Positions 34,168 to 42,097 are shown, counted from the stretch's first letter. The stretch: 50,930 bases of DNA from Nocardioidaceae bacterium (GCA_020636935.1 JACJWW010000014.1:1-50930); one strand, 5' to 3'. Notes: generated from the sequence alone by a model not told the origin. Translations and numbers: made by a program.

Positions 34168-34881
34168 TCACTGCAACAGCAACGGCACCAGCCATGGCAC
34201 GATCAAACTCGTCGCCAGGGCCGACAAACCCATCGACAGCGCAGCAAAGGCGCCCTCTCGCGGGCTCTCCTGCAAGGCACGGGCCGTGCCGAGTCCGTGC
34301 GAGGCAGCACCAATCGCGAGTCCTCGGGCCACCTCATCACGCACCCTGGCCAGCCTCAGCACTGCCGGGGCAGCAACGGCGCCGGTGATGCCGGCAACGA
34401 TCGTGACCACAGCAGTTAGAGCTGGTTGCGCATGCAGCGTCTGCGCCAACGCTATCGACACCGGCGTCGTGGCTGCTTTGGGGGCCATCGAGCGTTGGAT
34501 CAACTCGTCCCCACCAGACCATTGCACCAACAAGACCGCTGACACCACGCTGACAAAGGCGCCGACGACAATGCCGACGCCAACCGGGATCGCGTGTCGG
34601 CGTACGTGCCCCCACTCACGATGTAGTGGGATCGCCAAGGCAACTGTGGCCGGCCCCAGCCAAAAGCCCACATAGGCGCCGCCGATCAAATAGTCGGCGT
34701 AGTCGACATCAAAGACCCACAAGAAGAGCGCCACCAAGATGATCGCGACCAACACCGGCTGCGCCAGTTGAGATCCAGTACGACGATGCAGCCAACGCCC
34801 GATCGCGTAGGCGCCGACGGTGACGGTGATCCCCAGCAATGGAGACGTCCGCAACCACTCGACAGATTCGGCCCAGTTCAT
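34168..34881 (-). CDS. LrgB-like membrane protein
   Basis: Membrane protein of 237 residues with about six to seven hydrophobic helices, matching the LrgB/CidB family. It includes GPATVALAIPLHREW, the MAPKAATTPVSIALAQ block typical of the family, and SHGLGTARALQESPREGAFAAL. LrgAB systems are linked to holin-like control of murein hydrolases, and in several bacteria to pyruvate or glycolate export. Its start overlaps the lrgA stop (ATGA), which points to a two-component complex. Confidence 0.9.
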   Translation of the reverse strand: MNWAESVEWLRTSPLLGITVTVGAYAIGRWLHRRTGSQLAQPVLVAIILVALFLWVFDVDYADYLIGGAYVGFWLGPATVALAIPLHREWGHVRRHAIPVGVGIVVGAFVSVVSAVLLVQWSGGDELIQRSMAPKAATTPVSIALAQTLHAQPALTAVVTIVAGITGAVAAPAVLRLARVRDEVARGLAIGAASHGLGTARALQESPREGAFAALSMGLSALATSLIVPWLVPLLLQ

Positions 34882-35246
34882 GAGCCCTCACCTCGACGGC
34901 CCTCGAAGACCTTGATCAGGACAGTCACGACCCAGCCCGTCACGAGCAGACCCACCAGCCAGGAGCCCCACAGCCCCAAGCTGATCGGGAGCCAGTCGTC
35001 ACGCAGCTCACTCAGTAGTACGACGATCCCGACACCGGCCGGCACGAACAGCAACTGCAGATGCTTGAGTAGGGGGGCCGCGGCCGTTGCGATTCGTCCG
35101 CGCCTCGAATCAGCGCCACGGATCAGCAAGATCGCCAGCATGAACATCATCCCCACGACTGGTCCGGGCAAGGGCAGCCCGAGCAGGCGTACGACGAACT
35201 CGCCGGCCAGTTGGCACAGCAAGATCGCGACCAGGCCAAGGATCAT
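34878..35246 (-). CDS. LrgA/CidA-like holin-family membrane protein
   Basis: Membrane partner of the LrgB-like protein; 122 residues with four hydrophobic helices, including LPLPGPVVGMMFMLAILL and HLQLLFVPAGVGIVV, which are hallmarks of the LrgA/CidA family. I use the ATG at 35246, whose first bases overlap the tag stop (ATGA) and which has AGAGGA about 10 bases upstream. An in-frame GTG at 35273 would lie inside tag without a ribosome site. Together with lrgB it probably forms a small-metabolite transporter or holin-like unit. Confidence 0.88.
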   Translation of the reverse strand: MILGLVAILLCQLAGEFVVRLLGLPLPGPVVGMMFMLAILLIRGADSRRGRIATAAAPLLKHLQLLFVPAGVGIVVLLSELRDDWLPISLGLWGSWLVGLLVTGWVVTVLIKVFEGRRGEGS

Positions 35247-35824
35247 CGCCGGCTCGATCCTCTGCGATGACACCCGATCAGATGCGGGTCGATCAGGCCG
35301 AGCGCCTCGATCAATGCCTGAGAGGTGGTTGGCCCCACGAACTTGAAGCCCACTGCCTTCAGCGACTTGCTCAGCTCCGTGGAAGCCAATGTCGTTGCGG
35401 CGACCTCATCGGAGTCTGTGGGAGCCGGCGACTCCGCGGGGCGGTGCGCCTCGATCAAGTCGACCAGTCCACCGTGGTCACGCAAGCGGAGGACAGCCCT
35501 CGCATTGTGTCGGATCGCGAAGACCTTCGCGCGATTGCGGATCACTCCCGGATCTGCTAGGACTGCCTCTAGTTGGTGATCGGACATGGAGTCGACCTCG
35601 TCGACGACGAAATCATGAAATACCTGCCGCAATCTCGGCCGTTTGGCCAAGACCGTCAGCCAGGACAATCCTGCTTGAAAGGCCTCGAGGCTGAGTCTTT
35701 CGAAGTACGCCTGCTCACCTGCGACAGGGACCCCCCACTCGGTGTCGTGATAGTCGCGCAAGAGCGGATCGTTGGCTCCCCAAGGGCAACGGCCCAAGCC
35801 GTCATCCCCCACGATCGCGCGCAT
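35243..35824 (-). CDS. tag: DNA-3-methyladenine glycosylase I
   Basis: Removes 3-methyladenine from DNA in base excision repair; 193 residues. It begins with GRCPWGANDPLLRDYHDTEWGVPV. The zinc-site pattern of E. coli Tag is present: Cys13 and His26, 13 apart as in Cys4 and His17, then His-x3-Cys in DPHLIGC at the C-terminus. The ATG at 35824 has GGAGG 4 bases upstream. It is the first gene of the tag-lrgA-lrgB run, directly after the tRNA-Tyr terminator. Confidence 0.93.
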   Translation of the reverse strand: MRAIVGDDGLGRCPWGANDPLLRDYHDTEWGVPVAGEQAYFERLSLEAFQAGLSWLTVLAKRPRLRQVFHDFVVDEVDSMSDHQLEAVLADPGVIRNRAKVFAIRHNARAVLRLRDHGGLVDLIEAHRPAESPAPTDSDEVAATTLASTELSKSLKAVGFKFVGPTTSQALIEALGLIDPHLIGCHRRGSSRR

Positions 35825-35849
35825 CAAACCTCCACTGGTGATCAGACAG

Positions 35850-35881
35850 GAAACGCCTCACACCGAGATGGTGCAAGGCGT
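35850..35881 (-). terminator. Terminator after tRNA-Tyr
   Basis: On the minus strand ACGCCTTGCACC pairs with GGTGTGAGGCGT (35853-35881, two G-U pairs, 5-base loop), then TTTCC. It begins 8 bases after the tRNA 3' end and before tag. Confidence 0.7.
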
Positions 35882-35889
35882 CTGCTGCG

Positions 35890-35971
35890 TGGCAGGTGCA
35901 GGATTCGAACCTGCGAAGTCAGTGACGGCTGATTTACAGTCAGCTCCCTTTGGCCGCTCGGGCAACCTGCC
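35890..35971 (-). tRNA. tRNA-Tyr (anticodon GTA)
   Basis: An 82-base class II tRNA with a long variable arm. Acceptor GGCAGGT/ACCTGCC, discriminator A, anticodon loop CTGTAAA closed by CTGA/TCAG, and T-loop TTCGAAT. No CCA is encoded. It is divergent from the YajQ-family gene. Confidence 0.96.
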
Positions 35972-36065
35972 AACGCGACTGGCCCGATAGGCTGGGCCGA
36001 GTAGCGCACCGATGTTAGCGCAGCAATGACCCGCATCTGAAATCAGCACCTTGGAGGCAGTAAAC

Positions 36066-36557
36066 ATGGCCGACTCATCCTTCGACATCGTGAGCAAGAT
36101 TGATCGCCAGGAGGTCGACAACGCATTGAGTCAAGCTGCGAGGGAGATCTCCCAGCGCTTCGACTTCAAGGGCACGGGGGCTGAGATCAAGTGGTCGGGC
36201 GATCAAGCGATTGAGATCTCCGCCAACGCCGATGATCGCGCCAGCGCCGTACTCGATGTCTTCAAGGACAAACTGATCAAGCGCCAGCAGTCACTGAAGA
36301 TCCTCGATGCCTCAGAGCCTCGCCAGTCTGGCAAGGAGTCCAAGATCACGATCAACCTCAAGGAAGGCATCAGCAGCGAAGATGCCAAGAAGGTCGCCAA
36401 ACTGATCCGTGACGAGGGCCCCAAGGGCGTCAAGGCCCAGATCCAGGGCGACGAGTTGCGGGTTTCCAGCAAGAAGCGCGACGACCTGCAGGCCGTGATC
36501 GCTCTGGTCAAGGGCCAGGACTACGACTTCGCGGTCCAATTTACGAATTACCGCTAG
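36066..36557 (+). CDS. YajQ-family nucleotide-binding protein
   Basis: A 163-residue protein of the YajQ (DUF520) family, made of two ferredoxin-like halves. It starts MADSSFDIVSKIDRQEVDNAL with GGAGG 9 bases upstream and ends VKGQDYDFAVQFTNYR, both conserved family blocks; REISQRFDFKGT is also characteristic. Some homologues bind cyclic di-GMP or nucleotides and act as regulators or chaperone-like proteins; the role here is unknown. It is a single gene followed by the repeat region at 36577-36681. Confidence 0.92.
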   Translation: MADSSFDIVSKIDRQEVDNALSQAAREISQRFDFKGTGAEIKWSGDQAIEISANADDRASAVLDVFKDKLIKRQQSLKILDASEPRQSGKESKITINLKEGISSEDAKKVAKLIRDEGPKGVKAQIQGDELRVSSKKRDDLQAVIALVKGQDYDFAVQFTNYR

Positions 36558-36869
36558 GCGCCGCGCCCAGTTGCTCAACGTCGTACGAAAAGTGGCCACA
36601 AACCCTCAACTCGTATGACGTTAGGGCGAGAGGCCACCATTCGTATGACGCAACGCTCCAGAATGCACCGTTCGTATGACGCAATTCGGGGGCGGCGGAT
36701 AACCAAGGGCAGGCCGGTTTCGTTGTCTGGCTAGACCAGAATGACCAGGCTGTGACATCGACATGGTCTGCGTCACAAGTTGGGCGTAGGATGTTATTTC
36801 GTACTTTCGGTATGTCAACCAATAGTGCGATCAGGTCAACCGGCAGCGGACAAAGACTAAGGACTCCAA
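36558..36869. other. Gene-free stretch between the YajQ gene and korA
   Basis: No coding frame here is convincing. The yajQ-proximal half holds phased repeats (36577-36681). The korA-proximal half holds two inverted repeats, TCTGGCTAGACCAGA (36726-36740) and TGTGAC/GTCACA (36751-36777), and must contain the korAB promoter. A TAGGAT hexamer (36787-36792) is a possible -10, without a clear -35. Confidence 0.5.
36577..36681. repeat. Phased TCGTATGACG repeats with a 30-31 bp period
   Basis: TCGTATGACG occurs at 36611, 36641 and 36672, and the related TCGTACGAAA at 36581, so the steps are 30, 30 and 31 bp. The last two copies share TTCGTATGACGCAA. The first and second form a 12-base inverted repeat (36577-36588 with 36611-36622, one G-U pair) whose loop contains GTGGCCAC. 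There are no T tracts. Only three to four units exist, with 20-base gaps, so it is not a CRISPR array. Confidence 0.6.
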
Positions 36870-38768
36870 GTGGCCAAAGAGGTCAAACAACTCGATCGGG
36901 TAATCATTCGTTTCGCCGGCGACTCCGGTGATGGCATGCAGTTGACCGGGGACCGCTTCACCCAGCAATCTGCGGCTTTCGGCAATGACTTGTCGACCTT
37001 CCCGAACTTCCCAGCCGAGATCCGGGCTCCACAGGGCACCCTGCCGGGCGTTTCGTCCTTCCAGGTGCACTTCGCCGACCACGACATCCTCACCGCCGGC
37101 GACTCACCCGACGTGCTCGTCGCGATGAATCCCGCGGCCCTGAAGGCCAACTTGGCCGACATGAAGAAGGGCTCCACGATCATCGTGGACCGCCACGACT
37201 TCACCACCCGCAACCTCCAAAAGGCCGGCTACGACGCCGACCCACTCGAGGACGACTCCCTAAGTGACTACACCCTCAATGTGCTCGACCTGACCGGCAT
37301 GACCGTCGAGGCGGTCAAGGAGTTTGGTCTCTCCCGCAAAGACGCCGCCCGCGCCAAGAACATGTTTGCCCTCGGCCTGTTGTCTTGGATGTACGGCCGA
37401 CCCACCGAGACCACGATCGCCTTCCTGGAGAAGCGCTTCGCCAAGGTGCCTGACATCCGCGATGCCAATGTGAAGGCCTTCAAGTCCGGCTGGAATTTCG
37501 GCGAGACCACCGAGGTCTTCGCCGTGCAATACGAGATCAAGCCTGCCCGGATGACACCTGGCACCTACCGCAATATCAGCGGCAACCTCGCCTTGGCCTA
37601 CGGCTTGGTGGCAAGCGGCGTCCAGTCAGATCTGCCGGTCTTCCTCGGCACCTATCCGATCACGCCCGCCTCCGACATCCTCCATGAGCTCAGCAAGCAC
37701 AAGGGTTTCGGCGTGACCACCTTCCAGGCCGAAGACGAGATCGCCGGCGTCGCCTCCGCGATCGGCGCGTCATTCGGCGGCGCACTCGGCGTGACCACCA
37801 CCTCGGGTCCAGGAGTGGCCCTGAAGTCAGAGGCGATCGGCCTGGCCGTGATGACTGAGCTTCCGTTGGTGGTCATCGACGTACAACGCGGTGGCCCCTC
37901 CACAGGACTGCCCACCAAGACCGAGCAGGCTGATCTGTTGCAGGCGATGTACGGCCGCAACGGCGAGGCCCCGCTGCCAATCGTGGCTCCCCAGTCTCCC
38001 GGCGACTGCTTCGATGCTGCCATCGAGGCGACCCGGATCGCGGTCACCTATCGCACGCCGGTGATGCTCCTGTCTGACGGCTATCTGGCCAATGGCTCTG
38101 AGCCTTGGCGGATCCCAGACGTGGAAGATCTCCCCAAGATCGAGGCCAACTTCGCCACCGAGCCCAACCACACCAATCCCGACGGCACCGAGGCATTTTG
38201 GCCCTACGCGCGCGACGAGGAGACCCTGGCTCGCCCATGGGCTGTCCCGGGTACGGCGGGGTTGGAGCACCGCATCGGCGGCCTCGAGAAGGGCGATGGT
38301 CACGGCAACATCTCCTACGATCCCCGCAACCACGAACTCATGGTCCGCACCCGCCAGGCGAAGGTCGACCGGGTTGCCGACTCCTTGCCGCCACTGGTGG
38401 TCGATGACCCATCCGGACAGGCCAAGGTCCTGGTGCTGGGCTGGGGCTCCACCTATGGCCCGATTGGTGCCGCATGCCGTCGCGTGCGCAAAGCCGGCAA
38501 CGACGTGGCTCAGGTGCACCTGCGTCATCTCAATCCCTTCCCCAACGACTTGGGGGAGATCATCAAGGGCTATGAAAAGGTCCTGGTGCCGGAGATGAAT
38601 CTCGGCCAACTCTCGCTGCTGCTACGCGCGAAATATCTTGTCGATGTCGTCGGCTACAACCAGGTCAACGGCATGCCTCTTAAGGCTGCTGAGCTCGCTG
38701 ACGCAATCAACAACTTGATCTCGTCCACGGACGTCTCGTCCGCCAACAACACGGAGCTAGCCCGATGA
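36870..38768 (+). CDS. korA: 2-oxoglutarate:ferredoxin oxidoreductase, fused gamma-alpha subunit (KorA)
   Basis: With KorB it oxidatively decarboxylates 2-oxoglutarate to succinyl-CoA, passing electrons to ferredoxin; an alternative to 2-oxoglutarate dehydrogenase in the citric acid cycle. The 632-residue protein has the gamma domain first (RFAGDSGDGMQLTGDRFT, residues about 10-195) and the alpha domain second (FLGTYPITPASDILHELSKH, QAEDEIAG and GGPSTGLPTKTEQADL). This gamma-alpha fusion is typical of actinobacterial KorA. The GTG start has AAGGA 6 bases upstream. The stop overlaps the korB start by four bases. No ferredoxin gene is adjacent. Confidence 0.95.
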   Translation: MAKEVKQLDRVIIRFAGDSGDGMQLTGDRFTQQSAAFGNDLSTFPNFPAEIRAPQGTLPGVSSFQVHFADHDILTAGDSPDVLVAMNPAALKANLADMKKGSTIIVDRHDFTTRNLQKAGYDADPLEDDSLSDYTLNVLDLTGMTVEAVKEFGLSRKDAARAKNMFALGLLSWMYGRPTETTIAFLEKRFAKVPDIRDANVKAFKSGWNFGETTEVFAVQYEIKPARMTPGTYRNISGNLALAYGLVASGVQSDLPVFLGTYPITPASDILHELSKHKGFGVTTFQAEDEIAGVASAIGASFGGALGVTTTSGPGVALKSEAIGLAVMTELPLVVIDVQRGGPSTGLPTKTEQADLLQAMYGRNGEAPLPIVAPQSPGDCFDAAIEATRIAVTYRTPVMLLSDGYLANGSEPWRIPDVEDLPKIEANFATEPNHTNPDGTEAFWPYARDEETLARPWAVPGTAGLEHRIGGLEKGDGHGNISYDPRNHELMVRTRQAKVDRVADSLPPLVVDDPSGQAKVLVLGWGSTYGPIGAACRRVRKAGNDVAQVHLRHLNPFPNDLGEIIKGYEKVLVPEMNLGQLSLLLRAKYLVDVVGYNQVNGMPLKAAELADAINNLISSTDVSSANNTELAR

Positions 38769-39841
38769 GTGTCGATCTGCCCATGCCCACCAACTTCGCC
38801 GGCACCAAGGGAGTGCCCGCCGCAGAAGGCAAGCAGACGGCCAAGGAGTTTTCATCCGACCAAGAGGTGCGTTGGTGCCCTGGCTGTGGAGACTATGCCG
38901 TGCTCAAGGCTGTGCAGTCGTTCCTGCCTGATCTGGGCCTGCGCCGCGAGAACATCGTCTTCGTGTCCGGTATCGGGTGCTCTTCACGCTTCCCCTATTA
39001 CCTCGACACCTACGGGATGCACTCGATCCATGGACGGGCCCCGGCGATTGCAACCGGTTTGGCAACCGCGCGTGAAGACCTGTCGGTGTGGGTCGTGACC
39101 GGCGACGGTGACGCCCTCTCCATCGGAGGCAACCACCTGATCCACGCCATGCGGCGCAATATCAACTTGAAGATCTTGCTCTTCAACAACCGGATCTACG
39201 GCCTGACCAAGGGGCAGTACTCCCCCACTTCAGAGGCAGGCAAGATCACCAAGTCAACGCCCATGGGGTCGGTCGACCACCCATTCAACCCGGTGTCCTT
39301 GGCGTTGGGAGCTGAAGCGAGCTTTGTGGCCCGCACCATCGACTCTGACCGCAAGCATCTCACTTCGGTGTTGGCTGCCGCCGCCGCTCATCGTGGTACC
39401 GCGTTGGTCGAGATATACCAGAACTGCCCGATCTTCAACGACGGCGCCTTCGAGTCACTGAAGGACAGCGACACCAAGGCTGATGCGATCATCCCGCTGC
39501 AACAGGGCGAAAAGATCACCTTCGGCGTCGACGGCAGCAAGTGCGTGATCCATTCGAAGACCGGTGGTGTCGAGGTGGCCAACACCTCTGCAGTGAGTGA
39601 AGACCAAATCGTGGTCTTCGATGCTCACAACCCCGATCCGACCTTGGCCTTCGCGGTCTCGCGCCTCACCGACGCTGGCGTGCTACACCAGTCGCCGATC
39701 GGCATCTTCCGCGACGTGCCACGCCCGACCTACGACGACCAGGCTCGCGCACAGGTCGCAGACGCTGCCAAGGATCTCGGAGACCCCGCCACGAAGCTTG
39801 CCGCCCTAGTTACCGGCGCTGACACGTGGACGATCGTCTAG
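38765..39841 (+). CDS. korB: 2-oxoglutarate:ferredoxin oxidoreductase, beta subunit (KorB)
   Basis: Thiamine diphosphate and iron-sulfur subunit of the oxidoreductase; 358 residues. VTGDGDALSIGGNHLIHAMRRN is the thiamine diphosphate motif. Cysteines in RWCPGCGDY, GIGCSSRF and YQNCPIFND are placed to bind the 4Fe-4S cluster. It shares ATGA with korA. Its last codons overlap the rarD start by 16 bases. Confidence 0.95.
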   Translation: MSVDLPMPTNFAGTKGVPAAEGKQTAKEFSSDQEVRWCPGCGDYAVLKAVQSFLPDLGLRRENIVFVSGIGCSSRFPYYLDTYGMHSIHGRAPAIATGLATAREDLSVWVVTGDGDALSIGGNHLIHAMRRNINLKILLFNNRIYGLTKGQYSPTSEAGKITKSTPMGSVDHPFNPVSLALGAEASFVARTIDSDRKHLTSVLAAAAAHRGTALVEIYQNCPIFNDGAFESLKDSDTKADAIIPLQQGEKITFGVDGSKCVIHSKTGGVEVANTSAVSEDQIVVFDAHNPDPTLAFAVSRLTDAGVLHQSPIGIFRDVPRPTYDDQARAQVADAAKDLGDPATKLAALVTGADTWTIV

Positions 39842-40767
39842 AAGATCCCGCCACGAGCACCAAAGGCCAATCGGCTGGCCTGATCTACGGCACCGGCGCC
39901 TACCTCCTGTGGGGGCTGTTCCCGCTGTTCTTCTGGCTGCTTCGCGACACCCCGCCACTGGAGATTTTGGCCCATCGGGTGTTGTGGTCGGCCATCGGCA
40001 TGACCGTCGTACTGTTGATCACAAGGCCTGGTCAAAGACTCAGGGAACTCCTGAAAAATTCCACGGCCCGCAACTACTTGCTGCTGGCCGCAGTTGTGAT
40101 CACGGTCAACTGGGGGATGTACATCTATGCCGTCACCACGGATCGCGTGGTCGAGGCCTCCCTTGGCTATTTCATAAACCCTTTGGTGACAGTGCTCCTT
40201 GGGATCCTGGTGCTGGGTGAGAGCCTGAGGCGTGCGCAGTGGTTGGCCATGGCGATCGCGACGGTCGCAGTGGGCATCATGACAGTTGACTATGGACATC
40301 CTCCCTGGATCGCGCTCACCTTGGCATTCTCATTTGCCTGTTATGGCTATGCCAAGAAGAAGGCCGACATGGGCGCCGTGGTGAGCTTGACCTTCGAGAC
40401 TCTCAGCATCGCGCCACTGGCCATCATCTATTTGCAGTTCTTGTCCCCGGGCGCAAAGAACACCTTCTTTGACCAAGGCATCCAACACGCTCTACTGCTG
40501 GTTTCCACTGGCGTAGTCACCGCGGTGCCGCTCTTGCTCTTTGGAGCTGCAGCCACACGACTCAGCTTGACCTCTTTGGGGATCTTGCAATATCTAGGGC
40601 CAGTCATTCAGTTCGTGATCGGCGTCTGGGTGCTCCAAGAGCAGATGTCTGCACTGCGCTGGGTGGGCTTTGCCCTGATCTGGATCGCATTGGTGATCTT
40701 CACCTTCGAGGCGATCCGACAACACCGACGTACGCTCCTCGACGCGGCCCAGAGCGCCGCCCTGTAG
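39826..40767 (+). CDS. rarD: RarD-type EamA-family transporter
   Basis: Drug/metabolite transporter superfamily membrane protein of 313 residues with about ten hydrophobic helices. It matches the RarD group (IYGTGAYLLWGLFPLFFWLL, AHRVLWSA, NWGMYIYAV, GYFINPLVTVLLG, LGILQYLGPVIQF). Substrate is unknown; the E. coli RarD name comes from chloramphenicol sensitivity and is not evidence of function here. It starts with a GTG inside the end of korB, so it is probably translated from the korAB mRNA. Confidence 0.88.
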   Translation: MDDRLEDPATSTKGQSAGLIYGTGAYLLWGLFPLFFWLLRDTPPLEILAHRVLWSAIGMTVVLLITRPGQRLRELLKNSTARNYLLLAAVVITVNWGMYIYAVTTDRVVEASLGYFINPLVTVLLGILVLGESLRRAQWLAMAIATVAVGIMTVDYGHPPWIALTLAFSFACYGYAKKKADMGAVVSLTFETLSIAPLAIIYLQFLSPGAKNTFFDQGIQHALLLVSTGVVTAVPLLLFGAAATRLSLTSLGILQYLGPVIQFVIGVWVLQEQMSALRWVGFALIWIALVIFTFEAIRQHRRTLLDAAQSAAL

Positions 40768-40811
40768 CGCCAACGAGCATTCGGCGCGCGTCTGCTCACC
40801 GACAAATACAA

Positions 40812-40902
40812 AACCGAGTTGGCAACGGGCCTACGCCGTCAGATCAGTCGACATCGATTAGGAGGAATGCCGCACCGACCTGGGCCCGTTGCCATCTCGG
40901 TT
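40812..40902 (-). terminator. Long inverted repeat after the diiron gene
   Basis: AACCGAGTTGGCAACGGGCC (40812-40831) pairs with its partner at 40883-40902 (20 bases, one mismatch) around a 51-base loop. On the minus strand it is followed by TTTTGTATTTG, so it can terminate the diiron gene. It sits between that gene and the convergent rarD. The loop is long for a simple terminator. Confidence 0.6.
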
Positions 40903-40941
40903 GGTCTTGAGTTTGCTGGCCAGTTGACCTGCTCTGCCCGA

Positions 40942-41838
40942 TCAGGGGATCAGGAAGGCGCCGCGCCAGACCTTCTCGTTGCGCTTGCCCAACAGGCCGA
41001 CCTCACGAATGAAGGCCACCGACTTTGCGCCCCACTCATTGAGGGTCTGTTGGTAGTTGGGATTGCTGCGAGCAGCAGCGAGACCGACCTTGGGATCAAT
41101 GCCGACCGAGGCATAGACCTGGCTGTTGACCAGTGCCTTGGTCACCAAGGTGACCACGTGGGCGACCATGGCCCGCTGAGTCATGAGTTGACGACGTGAC
41201 AGCCCATGCATCCCGCGACGTACCTCTTCGCGGGCAAATGACATGTGGCGAGCCTCTTCGATGACATGGATACGGGAGATCTGACGCATCAGCGGTTGGA
41301 CCCGCTCGTCATTCATCATCTCGCGCTGCCAGACATCGAGGATCTCTTCGACAACCAAGATGCCAGCGAAGGCAGCCGGGCCCTTGACATGCTTGACGTA
41401 GAGACGCCCGGCAGCGTGGATCTTCGGGGCCGGGCCATAAGCAGGCACATCCAGCTTCGTGGTGGTCTTGCCAAACATGGTGGAGTGGCGGCACTCATCG
41501 GCAACTTCGGTGAGCGCGTAGTGCATGTGCGCGCCCTTCATGTCGTCGTCGTACAGGTCACGCAACATCACCTGCATCAACATGAGTTCGAACCAAACCG
41601 CTGCGCTGACCATTGAGCCGGCCTCGTGATTGGACAGGGTGATCTGCTGCTCCAAGGTGAGCGAATCCCACAGCTCGGTGCCATAGATCGAGATCCGCTC
41701 CGGGGTGATGCCCCACTTGCCATCGACCAGGGGCGCATCCCAGTCGACGTCGACCTCGGGGTCATAGGATTGCTTGGCCGAGCCACGCAGCAAGCGCTCG
41801 AAGATGGCGTTGTCTTGATCAGGAAGTGTTGCAGTCAT
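40942..41838 (-). CDS. AurF-like diiron oxygenase
   Basis: A non-haem diiron protein of 298 residues resembling the p-aminobenzoate N-oxygenase (AurF) family. Candidate ligands are spaced as in AurF: Glu115 and His118 (ADECRHSTMF), Glu164 (VVEEILDVW), and His191, Glu195 and His198 (RIHVIEEARHMSF), with Glu84 (WFELML) as probable seventh. AurF converts arylamines to nitro compounds; homologues in actinobacteria are mostly uncharacterised. I use the ATG at 41838 with GGGAGG about 10 bases upstream; the open frame to 41934 has no better start. The gene is single, with an inverted-repeat-rich region upstream and a long terminator. Its neighbours are the prenyl synthase and rarD; no biosynthetic cluster is visible. 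Confidence 0.8.
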   Translation of the reverse strand: MTATLPDQDNAIFERLLRGSAKQSYDPEVDVDWDAPLVDGKWGITPERISIYGTELWDSLTLEQQITLSNHEAGSMVSAAVWFELMLMQVMLRDLYDDDMKGAHMHYALTEVADECRHSTMFGKTTTKLDVPAYGPAPKIHAAGRLYVKHVKGPAAFAGILVVEEILDVWQREMMNDERVQPLMRQISRIHVIEEARHMSFAREEVRRGMHGLSRRQLMTQRAMVAHVVTLVTKALVNSQVYASVGIDPKVGLAAARSNPNYQQTLNEWGAKSVAFIREVGLLGKRNEKVWRGAFLIP

Positions 41839-42097
41839 GTTCGATGAGCCTCCCAACTCATAGAAGTTTCGCCCTGAGAGGATGCAACTTTCTCGCACCT
41901 CCACAAAGATGGGAAATCCCACGAGCGAATTCACAGTTTCTGGTCTGCATCACCAACGGAATCGCTCGCTATAAGTCACATAATGCCCCTTTTGTGGACC
42001 CAAATTGGTCCAGTCCACTTTACGAGGCGTTAACGAACGTAAAGAATCAGAATGTAGCCGGCTGGGCCTCGATGGCCAGGAGGATAGAGCTTGCGAA
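41839..42097. promoter_or_regulatory. Upstream region of the diiron gene with inverted repeats
   Basis: TGGACCCAAATTGGTCCA (41995-42012) has 6-base perfect arms and is extended by a second GTCCA (42013-42017), so GTGGAC and GTCCAC also pair. CTTTACG (42018-42024) pairs with CGTAAAG (42038-42044) around a central GTTAAC. Such compact palindromes are typical of TetR-like operators. No regulator gene is adjacent. A definite promoter was not identified. Confidence 0.5.

Noticed and set aside
36577..36681. CRISPR array
   Set aside because: Only three or four 10-14 base repeats with about 20-base gaps, below the size of any known CRISPR unit, and no cas genes.
36541..36822. Minus-strand frame of 93 codons between the YajQ gene and korA
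   Set aside because: It spans the phased repeats and both inverted repeats, has no ribosome site, and its repetitive SYE/SYD residues simply translate the DNA repeat.
40867..41199. Plus-strand small gene starting at an ATG after AGGAGG
   Set aside because: It runs antisense into the diiron gene, the ribosome site is only 2 bases from the ATG, and the start lies in the loop of a terminator-like structure.
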